Source of the DNA: Megaustenia siamemsis | Taxonomy: Eukaryota; Mollusca; Gastropoda; Stylommatophora; Ariophantidae | Reading direction: 5' to 3' | Assembly (NCBI GenBank): GCA_032433765.1 | Contig: JAVIAB010000041.1 | Coordinates: 75,166,232 to 75,230,231, forward strand | Length of the DNA: 64,000 nucleotides | In this document: piece by piece, positions 1 to 11,725 of the stretch | Layout of the letters: each line of letters begins with the position of its first letter | Numbering within the stretch: position 1 is the first letter of the stretch | The notes under the pieces: model-generated | Databases searched by the model: none | Seen by the model: only the letters and a program-made list of their open reading frames with translations | What the model was told of the DNA's origin: nothing | Translations under genes and position numbers: made by a program

Positions 1-468
1 AATTATATTATTGTCAAAGAATTATATTCTATTCTGTTTCCCTATCTGTTTCTAAGCTTTGTAGCGAAAATTCAAAGAAAATACTATTTTCCAAGCTCCA
101 AATGTAATTAGTGTTCATAATTTTGACCAACAGGTTGTAAAATGTGACTCACGGATAGGTAACATAATCTACAGTTAGAATAATATTAGACCCCCAAAAA
201 ATATGTAGCATCTATTTTAGAATTGTGCAATATACTAACAAGTGTACAATTATATTGGATAGCTATTCCAGTCATATGTTTGGCTTTCTCTTAGTGTCAC
301 TCACTGCCTATCTAGTGTTACAAAGGTTTCTTTGATGTCTTGCTGACTGCTGAAGATGTTTCCCCCATCATAAGACCAAAAAAAAAAAAAAAAGATTCAT
401 GAAAATTGGCCAAAATTATTTAAAAAAAGCTCATTTTTACAAAGCTTTGTGCTTTTTATAAAGTGCAT

Positions 469-863
469 CATCATCGATTGCCTTCTCCGCAACGAAAGTT
501 GGCTACCATGGATCACCATTCTACTGTTTCTTGCTTTGATGGTGCAGGTTGTCATAGATTGACTTGTCAATCTTTTGATGTTACTCGTCAATGTTAGTCT
601 TGGTCTGCCTCTGCCTATTTTACCTTGTATTTTGCTCACCAGGATTACTTTTATTAGGCTGTTGTGTCTTTTAACATGGCCCAACAATCACATTTGTCTT
701 GTTTGAATTGTGTTTAGTAGTTCTCTTTTCATTTTTAGTTGTTTTAAGACTTCATCGTTTGTTTTCTTTTCTTCCCATCCAATTCTACCTATTCTTCTAT
801 AAATCCACATTTCAAAGGCTTCAATTTTCTGTTCTGTTTTCTTGTCTAATGTCCAGTCTAATG
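469..863 (-). mobile_element. LINE II fragment, RT C-terminus
   Basis: On the minus strand this encodes EAFEMWIYRRIGRIGW and GHVKRHNSLIKVIL, the RT C-terminal region also seen at 20001-20213 and 55343-55552. The 3' end is a short CATCAT (GAT on the minus strand) tail. TTATAAAGTGCAT flanks it on both sides (456-468 and 864-876), a 13-bp TSD marking a 5'-truncated insertion. Frameshifts and stops break the reading frame. Confidence 0.85.
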
Positions 864-1350
864 TTATAAAGTGCATGTTGATAAAAAATCCAACTTCAAA
901 GGAAACAAAACAAATACTCAGAAGTCATTGGATGCAATAATTAGGAAGGTATAGTGAGAGGGAATTTGTCTGTGGCAAACTGTTGAATTTCATGTATTTG
1001 TATTTTGAGTTTGTAATTTTTACGAAGGTGTCGTAATGTCATGCTAACATGGTCAGTATACAAAGCCATAACTTCTGGAATACATTACTTCCTGAATATA
1101 TTACTTTCTGAATCTGATGTATATATCTTAGTTGTGATCAGATGTCACTTATCTTCAGATTTTTACTTTTTTGGAATAATTATGCTGCTCACAGATAGTA
1201 TAGTGGTGAGTATGTCAACCTAAACTGAGCACATTAACTAGTGCAAACTTGTGAAAGTAACCAGGAGACAAATAATAATAAATTAATATTATTATTATTA
1301 ATTATTATGAATTGTTTTTTATTATTATTTGTTTCCAGTATAAACCACTG

Positions 1351-1606
1351 TGTGTTACCTGTGCCTCATTATGAGGGAAGTAAAGAATAGTGACACTGTG
1401 ACCTTCCAGGCATGTCGTAAGAGGCGACTAAGGAGGTTGATCGATTACTTGACAAGCTGTCATTGTAAAAAGTATTGTTATGGAAACAGCACCATATATT
1501 TTAGAGCAGTAATCTCTGCAATATGTGCCATTTTGGCACACAAGGTTTCTGTTTTTGAAATTGTGGTTCTGTCTTTGGCTCGAAAGGATAATAGATAGAT
1601 AGATAG
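1351..1606 (+). mobile_element. SINE-1 copy (GATA tail)
   Basis: A 256-bp element starting TGTGTTACC, with the core GTCGTAAGAGGCGACTAA near 1411-1430, and ending TGGCTCGAAAGG followed by (ATAG)n. AAACCACTG flanks it at 1342-1350 and 1607-1615 as a TSD. Two other copies sit at 32028-32292 (minus) and 61917-62147 (plus). The core resembles a deeply conserved animal SINE domain, I think the one called Nin; that name is from memory. Confidence 0.85.
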
Positions 1607-2315
1607 AAACCACTGGAAACTACTATTTGTGCTGTTTCATCCTAAAACTATTTGTCTGCAGCACAAGCATTCAGCTCTACCCTATCCAGGAGATACTTAT
1701 CTTAATAAGAAAAAAAAATAGATATATAATTTATTCTAGAATTGTGTTCCTAACCATAAACTATAGTCATCAGTACACATGAGTAAAAGACATGTCCAAT
1801 TATAGTTATTGTATTTTTTAGGTAGCTTAGTTGGCCATATGCTTTAGCGTTTGTTTCTCGTGGCAAGGCGCTGTGTTGAAGTGTACGAGTTTGATCTTGC
1901 TTCAAACTCTTTATTGTTCTTTGTTCTTTTCTGATATTGATTTGTGTTTTTTTTTTCCCAAGTGTTGTAAATATACCTCTTCCATTTAATTGATTTGCTG
2001 AAAGTAATCATGTGTATGCTGCTGCATGGTCATAGAAAGTAGCCCAGCATAGAAACTCTGCATTTTTTGCCTTTTTTTTTTTACACTCAAGGAATAGTGA
2101 AGATTGCACTAGTGGTGAAGCTCACCTGTCTGCTATGTAGACCAGTATCATTTTGAAAAACAGTTTGTGTTATAGACATTAGTGTTACTTAATGTGGGCT
2201 GTCAATTTTTCTTTAGCTACCTTCTCTGAGATAATAAAAAAGGTCACTGTTCATTCCAGACTTATGTCAGTTCCAATTTCTACAGACCAGCAGTTCAACC
2301 TGCTAACAGCCTAGC

Positions 2316-2561
2316 CTAAAAAACAATCAACATTTTTCGGTCACATCATGAGAAGAGGAAATTTAGAATTCTTGGTTACAACAGGCAAAATAGAGGGAAA
2401 GAGAGATGCAAATGACAAAGAGATAAAGTAATATATAGCTTGGTGTCATGGCATGGAAAGCAGCCAACAACAGAAGTGATATGATGCACGGTAGATAGAA
2501 GATTGTGGAAGGACATGATCACCTACGCCAACTGGTATAGCGCATGATGATGATGATGATG
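2316..2561 (+). mobile_element. LINE III 3' fragment
   Basis: Encodes FFGHIMRRGNLEFLVTTGKI in broken frames and runs to a (GAT)n tail. The 11-bp repeat AACAGCCTAGC occurs at 2305-2315 and 2562-2572 as a TSD, so this is a 246-bp severely 5'-truncated insertion. Confidence 0.85.
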
Positions 2562-2572
2562 AACAGCCTAGC

Positions 2573-3421
2573 ATTTCTAGCCTTCAAAAAAGTGAATAAT
2601 ATGCAGAACCTGATTAATAAAGAAGAAGCAATACTTATAATGATAATTATGAAAACTTACTACACTACAAAAGCAGGAAAACTGCATTCCAGATATTTAG
2701 TTCATGCCATTTAACTTGAGTTGGGAGTATTATATTTTACAATTTAGCCCAGGCAGGGGCATGCACATTGTTTACAAAAATTGATAAGGCAGACAGAGAG
2801 GTGCACACACACGCACACACATAAAGTTTATATGAATTTATTTCATTTTGTCTAAAATGTTACCAAATTTACACACAAAGCACACATTATTCCATTTAGA
2901 AATTAAGTGCAGAATCATTATTATCATCCTGTGTCCTGGTAGAAAATTGGCTTCCATGACAGCTAGTGTGAAGTTTTGTCTGTCCTGCATGCAATTTCCA
3001 TTTCTGCAGCAGCCAATCTAACTCATGTGTGTTATATCTAGCATCCACCTTATTGTTGATCTCTCCTGTCTTGCCTGGGTCTATCCCCTCCATAAAGTTC
3101 TTCTCTAGGCTATTATATAATTTTACACAACAAAAATATTTAATTTTCTTCTTTTTATGGGTTTTTTTTTTTTATCAATCAGTTTTCTGGAATTTAAAGT
3201 TTTTGAAAAAATTGTATCAGTTTGTTCTTTTTTTTCCATCCGTGATATTTTGAGTATTTTTCTTAACACTTGCCTCCAAAGTTATTGATTTCTGAATTTT
3301 GTTTCCAGCAAATTTGTTGATAATCAATGTTTCACAGCTACAGGAGGCTCTCAGAAACCTATGTAAAAGCAGAATTATTCAGTTGAAACAGCATCAACAG
3401 GTTCATTCTTTTCATTTTTAG
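2573..3421. other. Intron, mostly unassigned
   Basis: Contains a short (CA) tract near 2805-2822. Minus-strand coding-like sequence at 2915-3093 ends in Asp-Asp-Asn-rich residues encoded by a GATGATAATAAT tail, which suggests one more LINE 3' end, but I cannot place its family. Nothing else is recognised before exon C1. Confidence 0.3.
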
Positions 3422-3580
3422 GTAATGACACAAGCTCTTCCATGAAAGCCCTTTTGTGCAGTCAAGTTTCAAGTGCAAAGTATGTGAGCACTGGTATTTC
3501 CTTGACTGTTGTGTTTCATACAGATTTTTCTGTGAACTACAAAGGTTTCAAATTTGAGTACACATCTCAGAACAGATCAG
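3422..3580 (+). CDS. CUB exon C1 (end of a CUB domain begun upstream)
   Basis: The acceptor is TTTTTAG at 3415-3421 and the donor GTAAGG follows 3580. Entered in phase 1, it encodes about 53 residues starting NDTSSSMKALLCS and ending FKFEYTSQNRSG. It holds the fourth CUB cysteine (ALLCS, where CG is usual), the strand LTVVFHTD and the closing GFKFEY strand. NDT is a potential N-glycosylation site. The matching A and B exons must lie before the window: I found no DYVAIYDG-type exon in 1-3421. Reading past the donor gives a short run-on ORF with no meaning. Confidence 0.85.
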
Positions 3581-3779
3581 GTAAGGTTATTGGTATGTAC
3601 ATATATATTCTGTTCAAAGTTGTAGAAAATTTAGAAAATCTCTTTTGTTCACATTGAAATTAAATTTAGATACGCTATTTGCATCATTTGGCTTTACAAC
3701 TAAATTGCAAGCTTTAGATTATCAAGACCTGCTGGCACTTCTTCTTGTTCTTCTTTAGCGATCAGCTATTGCTGTGCAT

Positions 3780-4790
3780 TTAAACATTTAGACCAGCTTG
3801 GGTCACAAACAAGACAGTGCATTTGAGGTCTTCACATTTCTCCATAATTTGTCATGAAGGGTTGTTTCTGTAGGTCATATTTTTGTTTTTAGGGTGTGAG
3901 AGTGCTGCAGTCTTTGAGCAGTATTTGCTCTTGTGTTTGTATGTTCCGCAGTCACATGTTGCAGTGTCACTGAGTACTGTCTTGTGTAGATTTGCTCCAA
4001 GGCTACAATGACCTGTTCTGAGTCTGAAAATCTTGGCCTGCTCATATCTGCTAAGTCTGTTTAGGCTGTCATGTGCTGGCACATATTTTCCATGTAACTA
4101 CCTTCATTATATTTTTAGGCCTGCTTCAGGATTGTACTGACTGCATGACTAGTTTGACAGCAAACATATGTTTTTCTTTTTTTCTTGGATGAGTCTGTCC
4201 TGTTTATGGCTTGACATTGCTTGTATGACTGATTTTGGATCAGTGAGAATGACATTTTTTTTGGATTTGAAACCTCTTGTATGTTGAGAGTTTGTATGGC
4301 TGTGTGGTGTGCTAATGCCTCTACTTTAAAATGTGTGCACCTTCCACCGGCTGGAAGAGAGTAGGTTTCTGTCTTTCCACTTGGATAACTTATATAGATG
4401 CCACTACCTCTCTTCTTTGAGGCTTCAGTTGTGGATCCATTTGAGAAAACCTGTGTCCATATATCTCTGGAGTATTTTTCCTGGAACATAAGGAGTGATA
4501 GGGCTCTCATTTCAGTTTTAGGTTGCTCATTGTGGAGATTATTCATAGAACATCTGGGATTATTTTTGTTTTGTTTTTACAGTTGGACCATGGTTTGGGT
4601 GTGAGGGCTTCGCGCAGATCTTTGTTCAAATCTAAAACATGTGAGTGTTGTCTGCAGGTTTCTCTTGCAAGATGATTTGGGCTTTTCCTTAGGAGTCTGT
4701 TTTTTTTATTATACTTTTTTGTGGTGCAGTTGGTGATCTGGTAGCCTTCAAAATTGTTCATACTGGATGAGAGTTTTGTATTTTTTGGTG
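3780..4790 (-). mobile_element. I-clade-like LINE relic with RNase H
   Basis: The minus strand encodes an RNase H-like segment (FSNGSTTEASKKRGSGIYIS, then a GGRCTHFKVEALAHHTAIQ helix carrying the second acidic residue), followed by a C-terminal tail LSRYEQAKIFRLRTGHC with CDCG-like cysteines. This order (RNase H then a Cys-rich tail) fits I-clade and related LINEs. Several frames and stops show decay. The same tail recurs at 33552-34215. Confidence 0.7.
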
Positions 4791-6775
4791 GTGTACTAGA
4801 AACTAAAGATCAGCTGTTTTTTTTTTTTCCCATGAATACAATGGGGTGCTTTTCATTGTTCCTGCTGTACCTGCTGACACTAAAATATGTGGATTAGGCC
4901 AGTGTGCCTTTCATATTATTCTCCTTTCACAATACTCTGCAGGTGAATAAACTGAACTTTACAATTTTGTATGTAGAGCTCAACAAATATATTTTTTGTG
5001 TTTCTCACATTTAACAGGGAACATTTTTATATTTCAGTGTTACATTTTTGTAAGGGTCTCATTGTATAAATTGCTAATGTTCTACATATTCTACTACATT
5101 TTTGCTCATACTGGCTGGAAATAGTCTTATATATGACACAGCTGGTAACTGTGCTTATTTACAATAATTATATTATATATTATATATATTTAAGCTGCTA
5201 TTATTTTTTCTTCCTGTAGTGATCACAAATGAGATAAACAACCAGTGATCTTCATTTTGTCATAGGACAGTGATCAAGTCACATTTCTTGTTCCTTGTGT
5301 AGTCTGAAAAGAAAAGAACTACTATTCTAAAATCATCAATCAATCTCATATCTGTCTTTCCATTTCCTATTGTTCGCTGTGAACATTCTGATAACAGTGC
5401 TCAGATATTTCTCCTTAGGCCTATGCCCTTATACACTGTTTCATTGTGTCTGCATATTTAATCATATATTATTTTTTTTTAAATAATTGATTGCTCATAA
5501 TCTGCTTGGTATAATTTTGATTAGCAAAAATTGTGCAAAATGTTAAATAATAGTTTATATACTGTTAAATTTTATGTTGTTTTTTCCTTTGGTCTTCGAT
5601 AGTCTCTAAAATTCAGAAAAAAAAAAACAGCCTTTTACATTCTATATCTTATCTTTATAATTGCTATGTGACGGAATGACTTCAAAATAACACTTTGGTT
5701 TGACCACTGCTCTTTGTTCATTCTACCTATGGATCAATGGAATATTAGAAGCACTAGGAAACATAACAGCTGCCGAATCAAAAAGAAGAGCAAAAGACCA
5801 CAAATTATATCTCCCCTCAACGCTGAAAGGCAGATGAGGAAGGAAAGTAGAAGAAGAAGAAAAAAGACCTATTCTTTCCGTGGATGCTTATTTTCATGTT
5901 GCTATTTTACAGTGCGTAAAACAAAATAAGATATTTAGTATTCACAAGGCACATTCTTTACAGTTTTGGGGCAAACACATATGGTGTTCTTGATGTGTGT
6001 CCAGTAACTTGCAGGATGTTTGTTTAATTATCAGATGAAAAAGACTGAACATTTTATAGAAAGAAGAATATTTTTTTTTCTGAAAGAACAGAATAATCAC
6101 AAAAAAAGCTAGACATAAATGTGACATTTATTTTCAATACCTTATATACTATGGTAAATTGTTAATTAGTGAACAATAACATTGTAACAAAACTGTTTAC
6201 AATCATTAGGTAAATTACATTTTTAAGTGTACAGAAGATAAATAAGTTTAAACATTGTTTAATTTCTTGAATGTTGGTGCACTTCTGATGGTTCAGTTTG
6301 TTTGTGCAAGAAGTGTTGTTTTTTTTTTTCCACATTGAGTACATACTTGTAATCGAATAGCAAAGTAAGTGTCAGAATATCTTCAAAACATTGATTCAAA
6401 GTCAGAATGAAGTGCCTCCAAATTCTGACAAAAGTTTTTCCATTGTTTGATAAATTTGGAAACTGGTGAATTGCTCTTATTCTAAATTACCTTTATACAG
6501 AAGAAGTTTTACAACAAATGCAGAAATATTCATTTATGTTTTAATTAAATTTTGCTCATTGTATTTGAACTGTAGATTTGTTTAATTAGATAGATTTATG
6601 AAAAAAGACTATCAAATAAGCTATTCCTTTTGGAATTAATCAAGTTAGTTACCTTAGAAATGGAAATAGATATTTTATTTTAAATTATAATGAAGATTTT
6701 TTAACAGCACATTTCTTCCCACTGTTTTGAGAAGGAGATTACTTATTAACTGTTGTTAATGGTCATATTTTTCAG
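4791..6775. other. Intron without recognisable gene
   Basis: AT-rich intron. A short stretch at about 5790-5870 (TCTCCCCTCAACGCTGAAAG followed by AGAAGAAG) resembles sequence near 24640 and the reverse complement near 32410-32460, so it may be a small repeat with a GAA tail. No other feature is seen. Confidence 0.3.
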
Positions 6776-6857
6776 TCCTGTGTACAAATGACACTTTATG
6801 GGCAAACGAAAGTGTTAATTACCTGACCTCACCATTTTACCCCCAAAATTATTCATG
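6776..6857 (+). CDS. CUB exon A1 (start of first complete CUB, CUB2)
   Basis: The acceptor TTTTTCAG ends at 6775 and GTAAGA follows 6857. Phase 1 in, phase 2 out. It encodes about 27 residues, with the first CUB cysteine in VLCTNDTLWANES and the classic beta-strand motif YLTSPFYPQNYS. NDT and NES are potential N-glycosylation sites. The split last codon TG plus T from exon B1 gives Cys, so this domain has an extra Cys just before NLNC. Length is identical (82 bp) to exons A2 and A3. Confidence 0.85.
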
Positions 6858-7002
6858 GTAAGAGAAACACATTATTACTATAACATTACTATAACATTAC
6901 TATAACATTACTACAAAAAAGGAATGGATTAAGTTAGCAAAAACTTATATTATACATGTTTCATATATTTGCTTAATTAATTGTGTGTGCATGTGTGTGC
7001 GA

Positions 7003-7040
<38 letters not shown>
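7003..7040. repeat. (TA)n microsatellite
   Basis: Uninterrupted alternating AT in intron A1-B1. Other TA runs lie at 13020-13067, 28921-28940, 35871-35944, 59602-59631 and 60763-60780. Confidence 0.95.
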
Positions 7041-7043
<3 letters not shown>

Positions 7044-7890
7044 CTAGTACATATCTTTGTGTAACAATATTTCCTGCAATGAAGCTTACCAAATGAAAGA
7101 CATGATGCAGATTAAAGGATTCTGCAATATTTTATTTTGTGAGCATTTCTTTGTTTTAATATCTTTGTTTACTTTAGAATAGTATCTGTTGGTCTTTGTT
7201 TTTATGTTTTATATTTGGTACCTATTAAGGCTTTTATCAAAACGCTGTAGTTTGTCTCGTCTCTCTGTTAGTTTTTTTGTTTAATACCATTTTGTGTCTA
7301 TATCTTTATATTAATCAACCAGAATCATTACATAAGAAATGGAAACCGAATTTAAATTAATGCCAACATTGTTACAAAGTGACCATGTTGACATTTAAAA
7401 AAACATGAGGAAGATATATTTTTTTTTAAAATAAATAATTGTTTGCCTTGTTACTAAAACAAGAAATTAATGCTGTTATTTATTTTATCACAATTGAGAA
7501 AGAACATAATTTGTAGGAATTAATCACTTTGTAGGTCTGAGCCTCCTATGTTATTCCTTACTATAAAAGTAGTCTACAATTGTCTTAAGTTGTTTGCTTC
7601 ATAAATAAATTCCATTATTTCTTAGTAATTTTGGAATGTTGATTTCAAATGCCATAATTAAAATCACCAATTAGCTCTTGTTTCTATGGTATTAAAAGTG
7701 TATATCATACTAATATGAATAATGCATGTCTCATTTATTCTCACTGAGAAACAATTTAGTCTTTACACTTAAGCTTTACACAAATTGCAGTTGCATGCTT
7801 ATTTAATCAATGTTCCTTTAAAAATATGGAACAAATAAAGCAGTATTTAAATTGTACATACAATGTTTTAAAAATTAACTTTTGTGCCTT
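7041..7890. other. Intron, nothing recognised
   Basis: AT-rich sequence with no coding-like frame or repeat that I can place. Confidence 0.4.
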
Positions 7891-7894
7891 TTCC

Positions 7895-8245
7895 ATCGTA
7901 ATTCAGTGGCTGATGAACTGCTGTACACTTGTTTTCTTGTATTCAAGTAATGGTGCGCCTCTTTTCACTGTCCAGCTATAATCTGCAAGCACTGAAGGGC
8001 TATAATGCTCTGATGTCTCCATAGTAGCAGTGTCTTAGTGAAAGCACTCTCCATGCTTCTTACTCACAGCCCTACAGTTTGGTGGAAAGAAATTGAGACG
8101 AGAGTGCAAGACATGAATCTTCAGAAACATATTCCAGCCAAGCCTGCTGTGCATCAGAAGCAGATTTTCTACAATTTCCCGGTAGCTGCTCTGTTGTTTC
8201 CAATTAAATTTGTTACCCCTGACTGGACAATGCAGCCATTTCATG
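7895..8245 (-). pseudogene. Transposon-derived protein fragment of unknown class
   Basis: The minus strand reads LLMHSRLGWNMFLKIHVLHS, then NFFPPNCRAVSKKHGECFHQD and, across a stop, a segment around SPSVLADYSWTV. I recall this LGxxMSLKxHFLxSHL / HGERFHQD pattern from a multicopy uncharacterised animal protein family, probably transposon-linked; that is memory. Plus-strand frames across the same stretch look like shadows. Confidence 0.5.
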
Positions 8246-9279
8246 GCAATGCATTATTCAAAAGAACTCTCCATCTTCATTATATTTACATGTTTTGGGA
8301 CCAACAAATACTTCTTCCATTATTTCACCTTTACTCAGTCTTAGAAATGTTATTTCCAAGCACTTGGAAATGCCCTCCTGCTTTATCCTTTGCCATTACA
8401 ACGATTTTAATGAGACACAACTTATGTATAAGGGCAACAGCAAAATCATAAAGCTGTCTACAAGTACTGGAGGTTCAACATTCTTGCTGCAATGACTACC
8501 TCATCAGTTAATCTTTCTTGGTTTAATGGTAATTTCTTTCATAATTATCCAACTTACAAGGAAAGCAAGATTAATAAGTGGCATCAATCCTGAAGTCCAA
8601 AACCCTGAAGAATAGTCACATTTAAGTCACCTCTTAAAGGCTAAACTGATGCTCATCACAGTTTACACTTTATACACTTCAAGAGCTGTTTACTGTTTTC
8701 TTAAGTTGCTTTCATATAAACTGCGTGGCCAGCTGGAATTATTTATCCATTTTCTTTTTCATAACTTTTAAAATTGGAGGAGCCACACAGAAGTAACAAT
8801 TGCTGATGTGTTCAGTGAGTTTTCTCCAATTCATTGAGACTATAAAAGACACAACATACCTTTTGTCAGTCAACCACAGTTTATGATTTGATCTTCATGT
8901 AATACAGCACTAGTGTGGCACTTAGTTCTTATCCTGATTTCCTATTCTGCAACCATAATACAAGTTGCAGGCTTTCACAGCAGTCATATTTTGTTTCTGT
9001 AATACAATGGTCACTTCAGCACAAGTGTAGCAGAATTATTTCACACATGTTATCTCTGAGCTATACCTGGTAGGAAAGGAAGCTCAAATCCATGTCATAA
9101 TAGCTTTATTTAGTCATGAGAGCTAAACTATTTATGCAGATAGGTAATGCAAGCAAAGATATATATTTCTACTTCAGTTGTTATTTATCATTTGCACAAA
9201 TTATGCAATCTATACCTTACATTACACCACACTCATATTTATAGGCTCTAAATACTTAACTAGAAGTATATATCTCTGC
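8246..9279. other. Intron, nothing firmly recognised
   Basis: Minus-strand sequence at 8340-8460 (around KAGGHFQVLGNN) may continue the fragment at 7895-8245. Otherwise no feature is supported. Confidence 0.3.
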
Positions 9280-9795
9280 TACTATAACTTCATCGACTTA
9301 AAAAAAAAAGCATTTGACAGTATTCATCAAGATTCTTTGTGGAAAATTCTGAAGCAATATGGCTTACCATCAAAAATCATATATATTATTAAAGACATGT
9401 ATGATGTCTATATATGTGCAGTTCGTACAGAGGAAGGACTGAGTGGATGTTTCCCAATAGAAACTGGGATTAAACAAGGATGTATTTTATCGTCCTTGTT
9501 ATTTGGAGTTGTTATGGACTCCTCATGTGGGAAACAACAAGTAAGAGAACAAGAGGAAGACCCAGAGAGACACTGAGAAGAACATTGATGAGAGAGGCAA
9601 GAGCAGCAGGAATCGGCTTCCTCAATGAGATAGAGCTGCTTGCACAGAACAGAGACAAATCGCGAGATTTTATAAAATATCTTTAAAAGAATTGAAAACT
9701 GCTAGAACAAAAATTCAGATAAGAGAAGGAGTATCTTGGTCTACGTCCTATGGGCCGGCTACGGCTCGAAAGGTCAATAGATAGACAGACGGACG
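9280..9795 (+). mobile_element. Chimeric LINE remnant (RT palm joined to LINE IV tail)
   Basis: The first part encodes RT motifs FIDLKKAFDSIHQDSLWKIL (with an extra A in the A-run) and GIKQGCILSSLLFGVVMD. At about 9516 it jumps directly to the LINE IV C-terminus (RGRPRETLRRTLMREARAAG, RDKSRDFIKYL), skipping the YADD region. The 3' end is GGCTCGAAAGG plus (ATAG)n, as in other LINE IV copies. Either an internal deletion or a template switch made it. Confidence 0.7.
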
Positions 9796-10105
9796 GACGT
9801 AACCAGAGATAATCAGAAGTTTAAATTGACATTTATGTTTTAACCATCCAAAATTAGATAAGATTAATTGTTTTCATGCCTGGAGCATTTTGATCATTGA
9901 CCAGTGATCTGACCCTGTGTCAGTCTGAAGTTGACTGCCTTTTATTTAATAAATGGGGTTAGAATTATTCACACCATATTAAATTTATCATGAAAACAAA
10001 CAGCTGATTTGGAAATTTACAAAATAATGAAATAAATAGTATGTGCATAACTTGTAACCTGGAATACTTTTATTTCAAATACACCTAATAAAATATGTTA
10101 TAATT
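9796..10105. other. Intron, nothing recognised
   Basis: AT-rich spacer between two LINE remnants. Confidence 0.4.
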
Positions 10106-10318
10106 CTTGATTCTCGATCCTTCCCACGCTGTCGCAAAGGGCTTGTACTGTTTTTCGCCAATCATTTCTATTATGTTCAGTCTTATTTAATGAGTCTATG
10201 CATACCAACTTTGTTTCTCTTATTAGAGTTATTTTTAGTGTCTCTTTAGGTTTTCCTCTTTTTCTGTATCCTGATGTTCTGGTTTACTTTTCTCACCTGA
10301 CATCCTTCAAGAACTCTC
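10106..10318 (-). mobile_element. LINE V 3' remnant
   Basis: The minus strand resembles the LINE V C-terminus at 51836-52070: an Arg/Lys-rich QKKR-like stretch, then a Leu/Asn segment ending near the Cys-Glu-rich tail. Frames are broken. Confidence 0.6.
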
Positions 10319-11725
10319 TTTCCTATTCTCAGTTACTCAGGCTTCGTCGCCTTTGCCAGGATGATGAAGATTTCCTTTATAATGCCCACCTGATGCTTGA
10401 CTTCTTCTGTCGACGCCTCTGCCCTGATTCAGCTTTCCTTCCTGCTCTCTGACAGGTTCTCCACATCTCATGCCAGGCTACTCTTCTACCCATCCCCCCA
10501 CTGGCAGGGTAGTGCTCACTCTCACTCAACAGCCTCACCACTACGCGGTGATCAGGATCATTCACTGCTACCGCCCCTTTCTCAGCTCTGACTCTACTAC
10601 CTGTCTTCTCTTCCCTGACCCCCCATTAGTGGCCTTGAAGCATGATCATAACCTCCATAACATGCTTGTCAAGAGCCACCTTCCTGCCTCCCCCTTCAGT
10701 CATCAGGAAACAATCCACTGTGATCGTAGTCTATGTAAACTTGCAACCATGTCCTCCAGACAAATATGGTTCTTTTCCCCAATGGCCCATTTGAGATTAG
10801 AGAGAGATTCACTTGTACATCATAATCATATAACGTTATCTATGCCATCATATGAAAGTGATGTAAGTTGACCTACATAGGAAAATCAAATAACAAAATC
10901 AATTGAAATTTACACTTACATCATATGAAAGTGTTGTAAGTTGACCTACATAGGAAAATCAGGACACCGTCTCAGGGCTTGATGTCGTGAATATCTGTAT
11001 GGCATCACTTGGGAGGCTGGCAACCCTGTAGCATTCCACTTCAACTCTCAGGGCTATCAGGGTAAGGAGGATGTCTTTGTTACTGACCTGGTGTCATGTT
11101 CTTCTGTCAGCCTGAGCCGATCAACTTTAGAGAATCATCTTATCGCCTGTATGGGTTGCCTCACCCCCACAGGGCATCAATGTATCTCTGTTCTATGGGT
11201 AACTCCTCTTCCCCTCTCTTTATTCCCCCTTTTTTTCCTCTTTCACTTCCTCCTCCCCTCCATTTTTCCCACCTGTCTCTCTTTTCTCTTTTCTCTGCTC
11301 TGCTATTGGTTCCTTACCACCAAACATGTCTTCCCCAGGCAATTTTCTGGATCTGCACTTCACATCTCGATGATCCTTTATCTTGCCTCACTTACCACTA
11401 CAATGTCTAAGTTTAGTCTGGCTGGTTCACCGGCTTTCACACCTCCAGTATCTCTTATCAGTACCTGTCCCTGACTTCGCCCTACACATCGCTAGTATAC
11501 TCGGACCATGTCAGCTCAGTCTGCTTTCTTTTACACCCTCATGGACAATTTGTCTTTACCTGTGTCCCGTTTGATTGCATCACAACCAATTTGACCTTTG
11601 GTTTAACCACATGACTGACCAATCAGGAGGCCTTTTCTCCAGCATTCTAGAGCCATCTCTCACAGTGAGCAGATGGATCCTGCTTACAAGCGAAGTCTCA
11701 CTTTATATATTATCATTTTTATATA
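10319..11725 (+). mobile_element. Penelope-like element, 3' half with GIY-YIG domain
   Basis: Shifting frames give a connected Penelope-type C-terminus: LLRLRRLCQDDEDF (after the RT), PPLVALKHDHNLHNMLVKS, LRERFTCTS, then the endonuclease core NVIYAIICES...YIGKSGHRLRA...REYL...GNPVAFHFNSQGY, and ESSYRLYGLPHP. The VIYAI and YIGKSG strands stand for GIY and YIG. A 43-bp direct repeat (10846-10888, 10919-10961) duplicates this core. Pyrimidine-rich sequence to 11725 looks like its 3' UTR. The RT palm is absent and frames are shifted, so it is dead. Confidence 0.75.

Noticed and set aside
8038..8495. Plus-strand genes at 8038-8451 and 8295-8495
   Set aside because: They overlap a minus-strand transposon-derived fragment with recognisable motifs and have none themselves.
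10377..10565. Minus-strand frame with Arg-rich protein
   Set aside because: Shadow of the Penelope-like coding strand.
11091..11574. Pro/Ser/Leu-rich open frames
   Set aside because: Overlapping frames in all phases over a pyrimidine-rich 3' region of the Penelope-like element.
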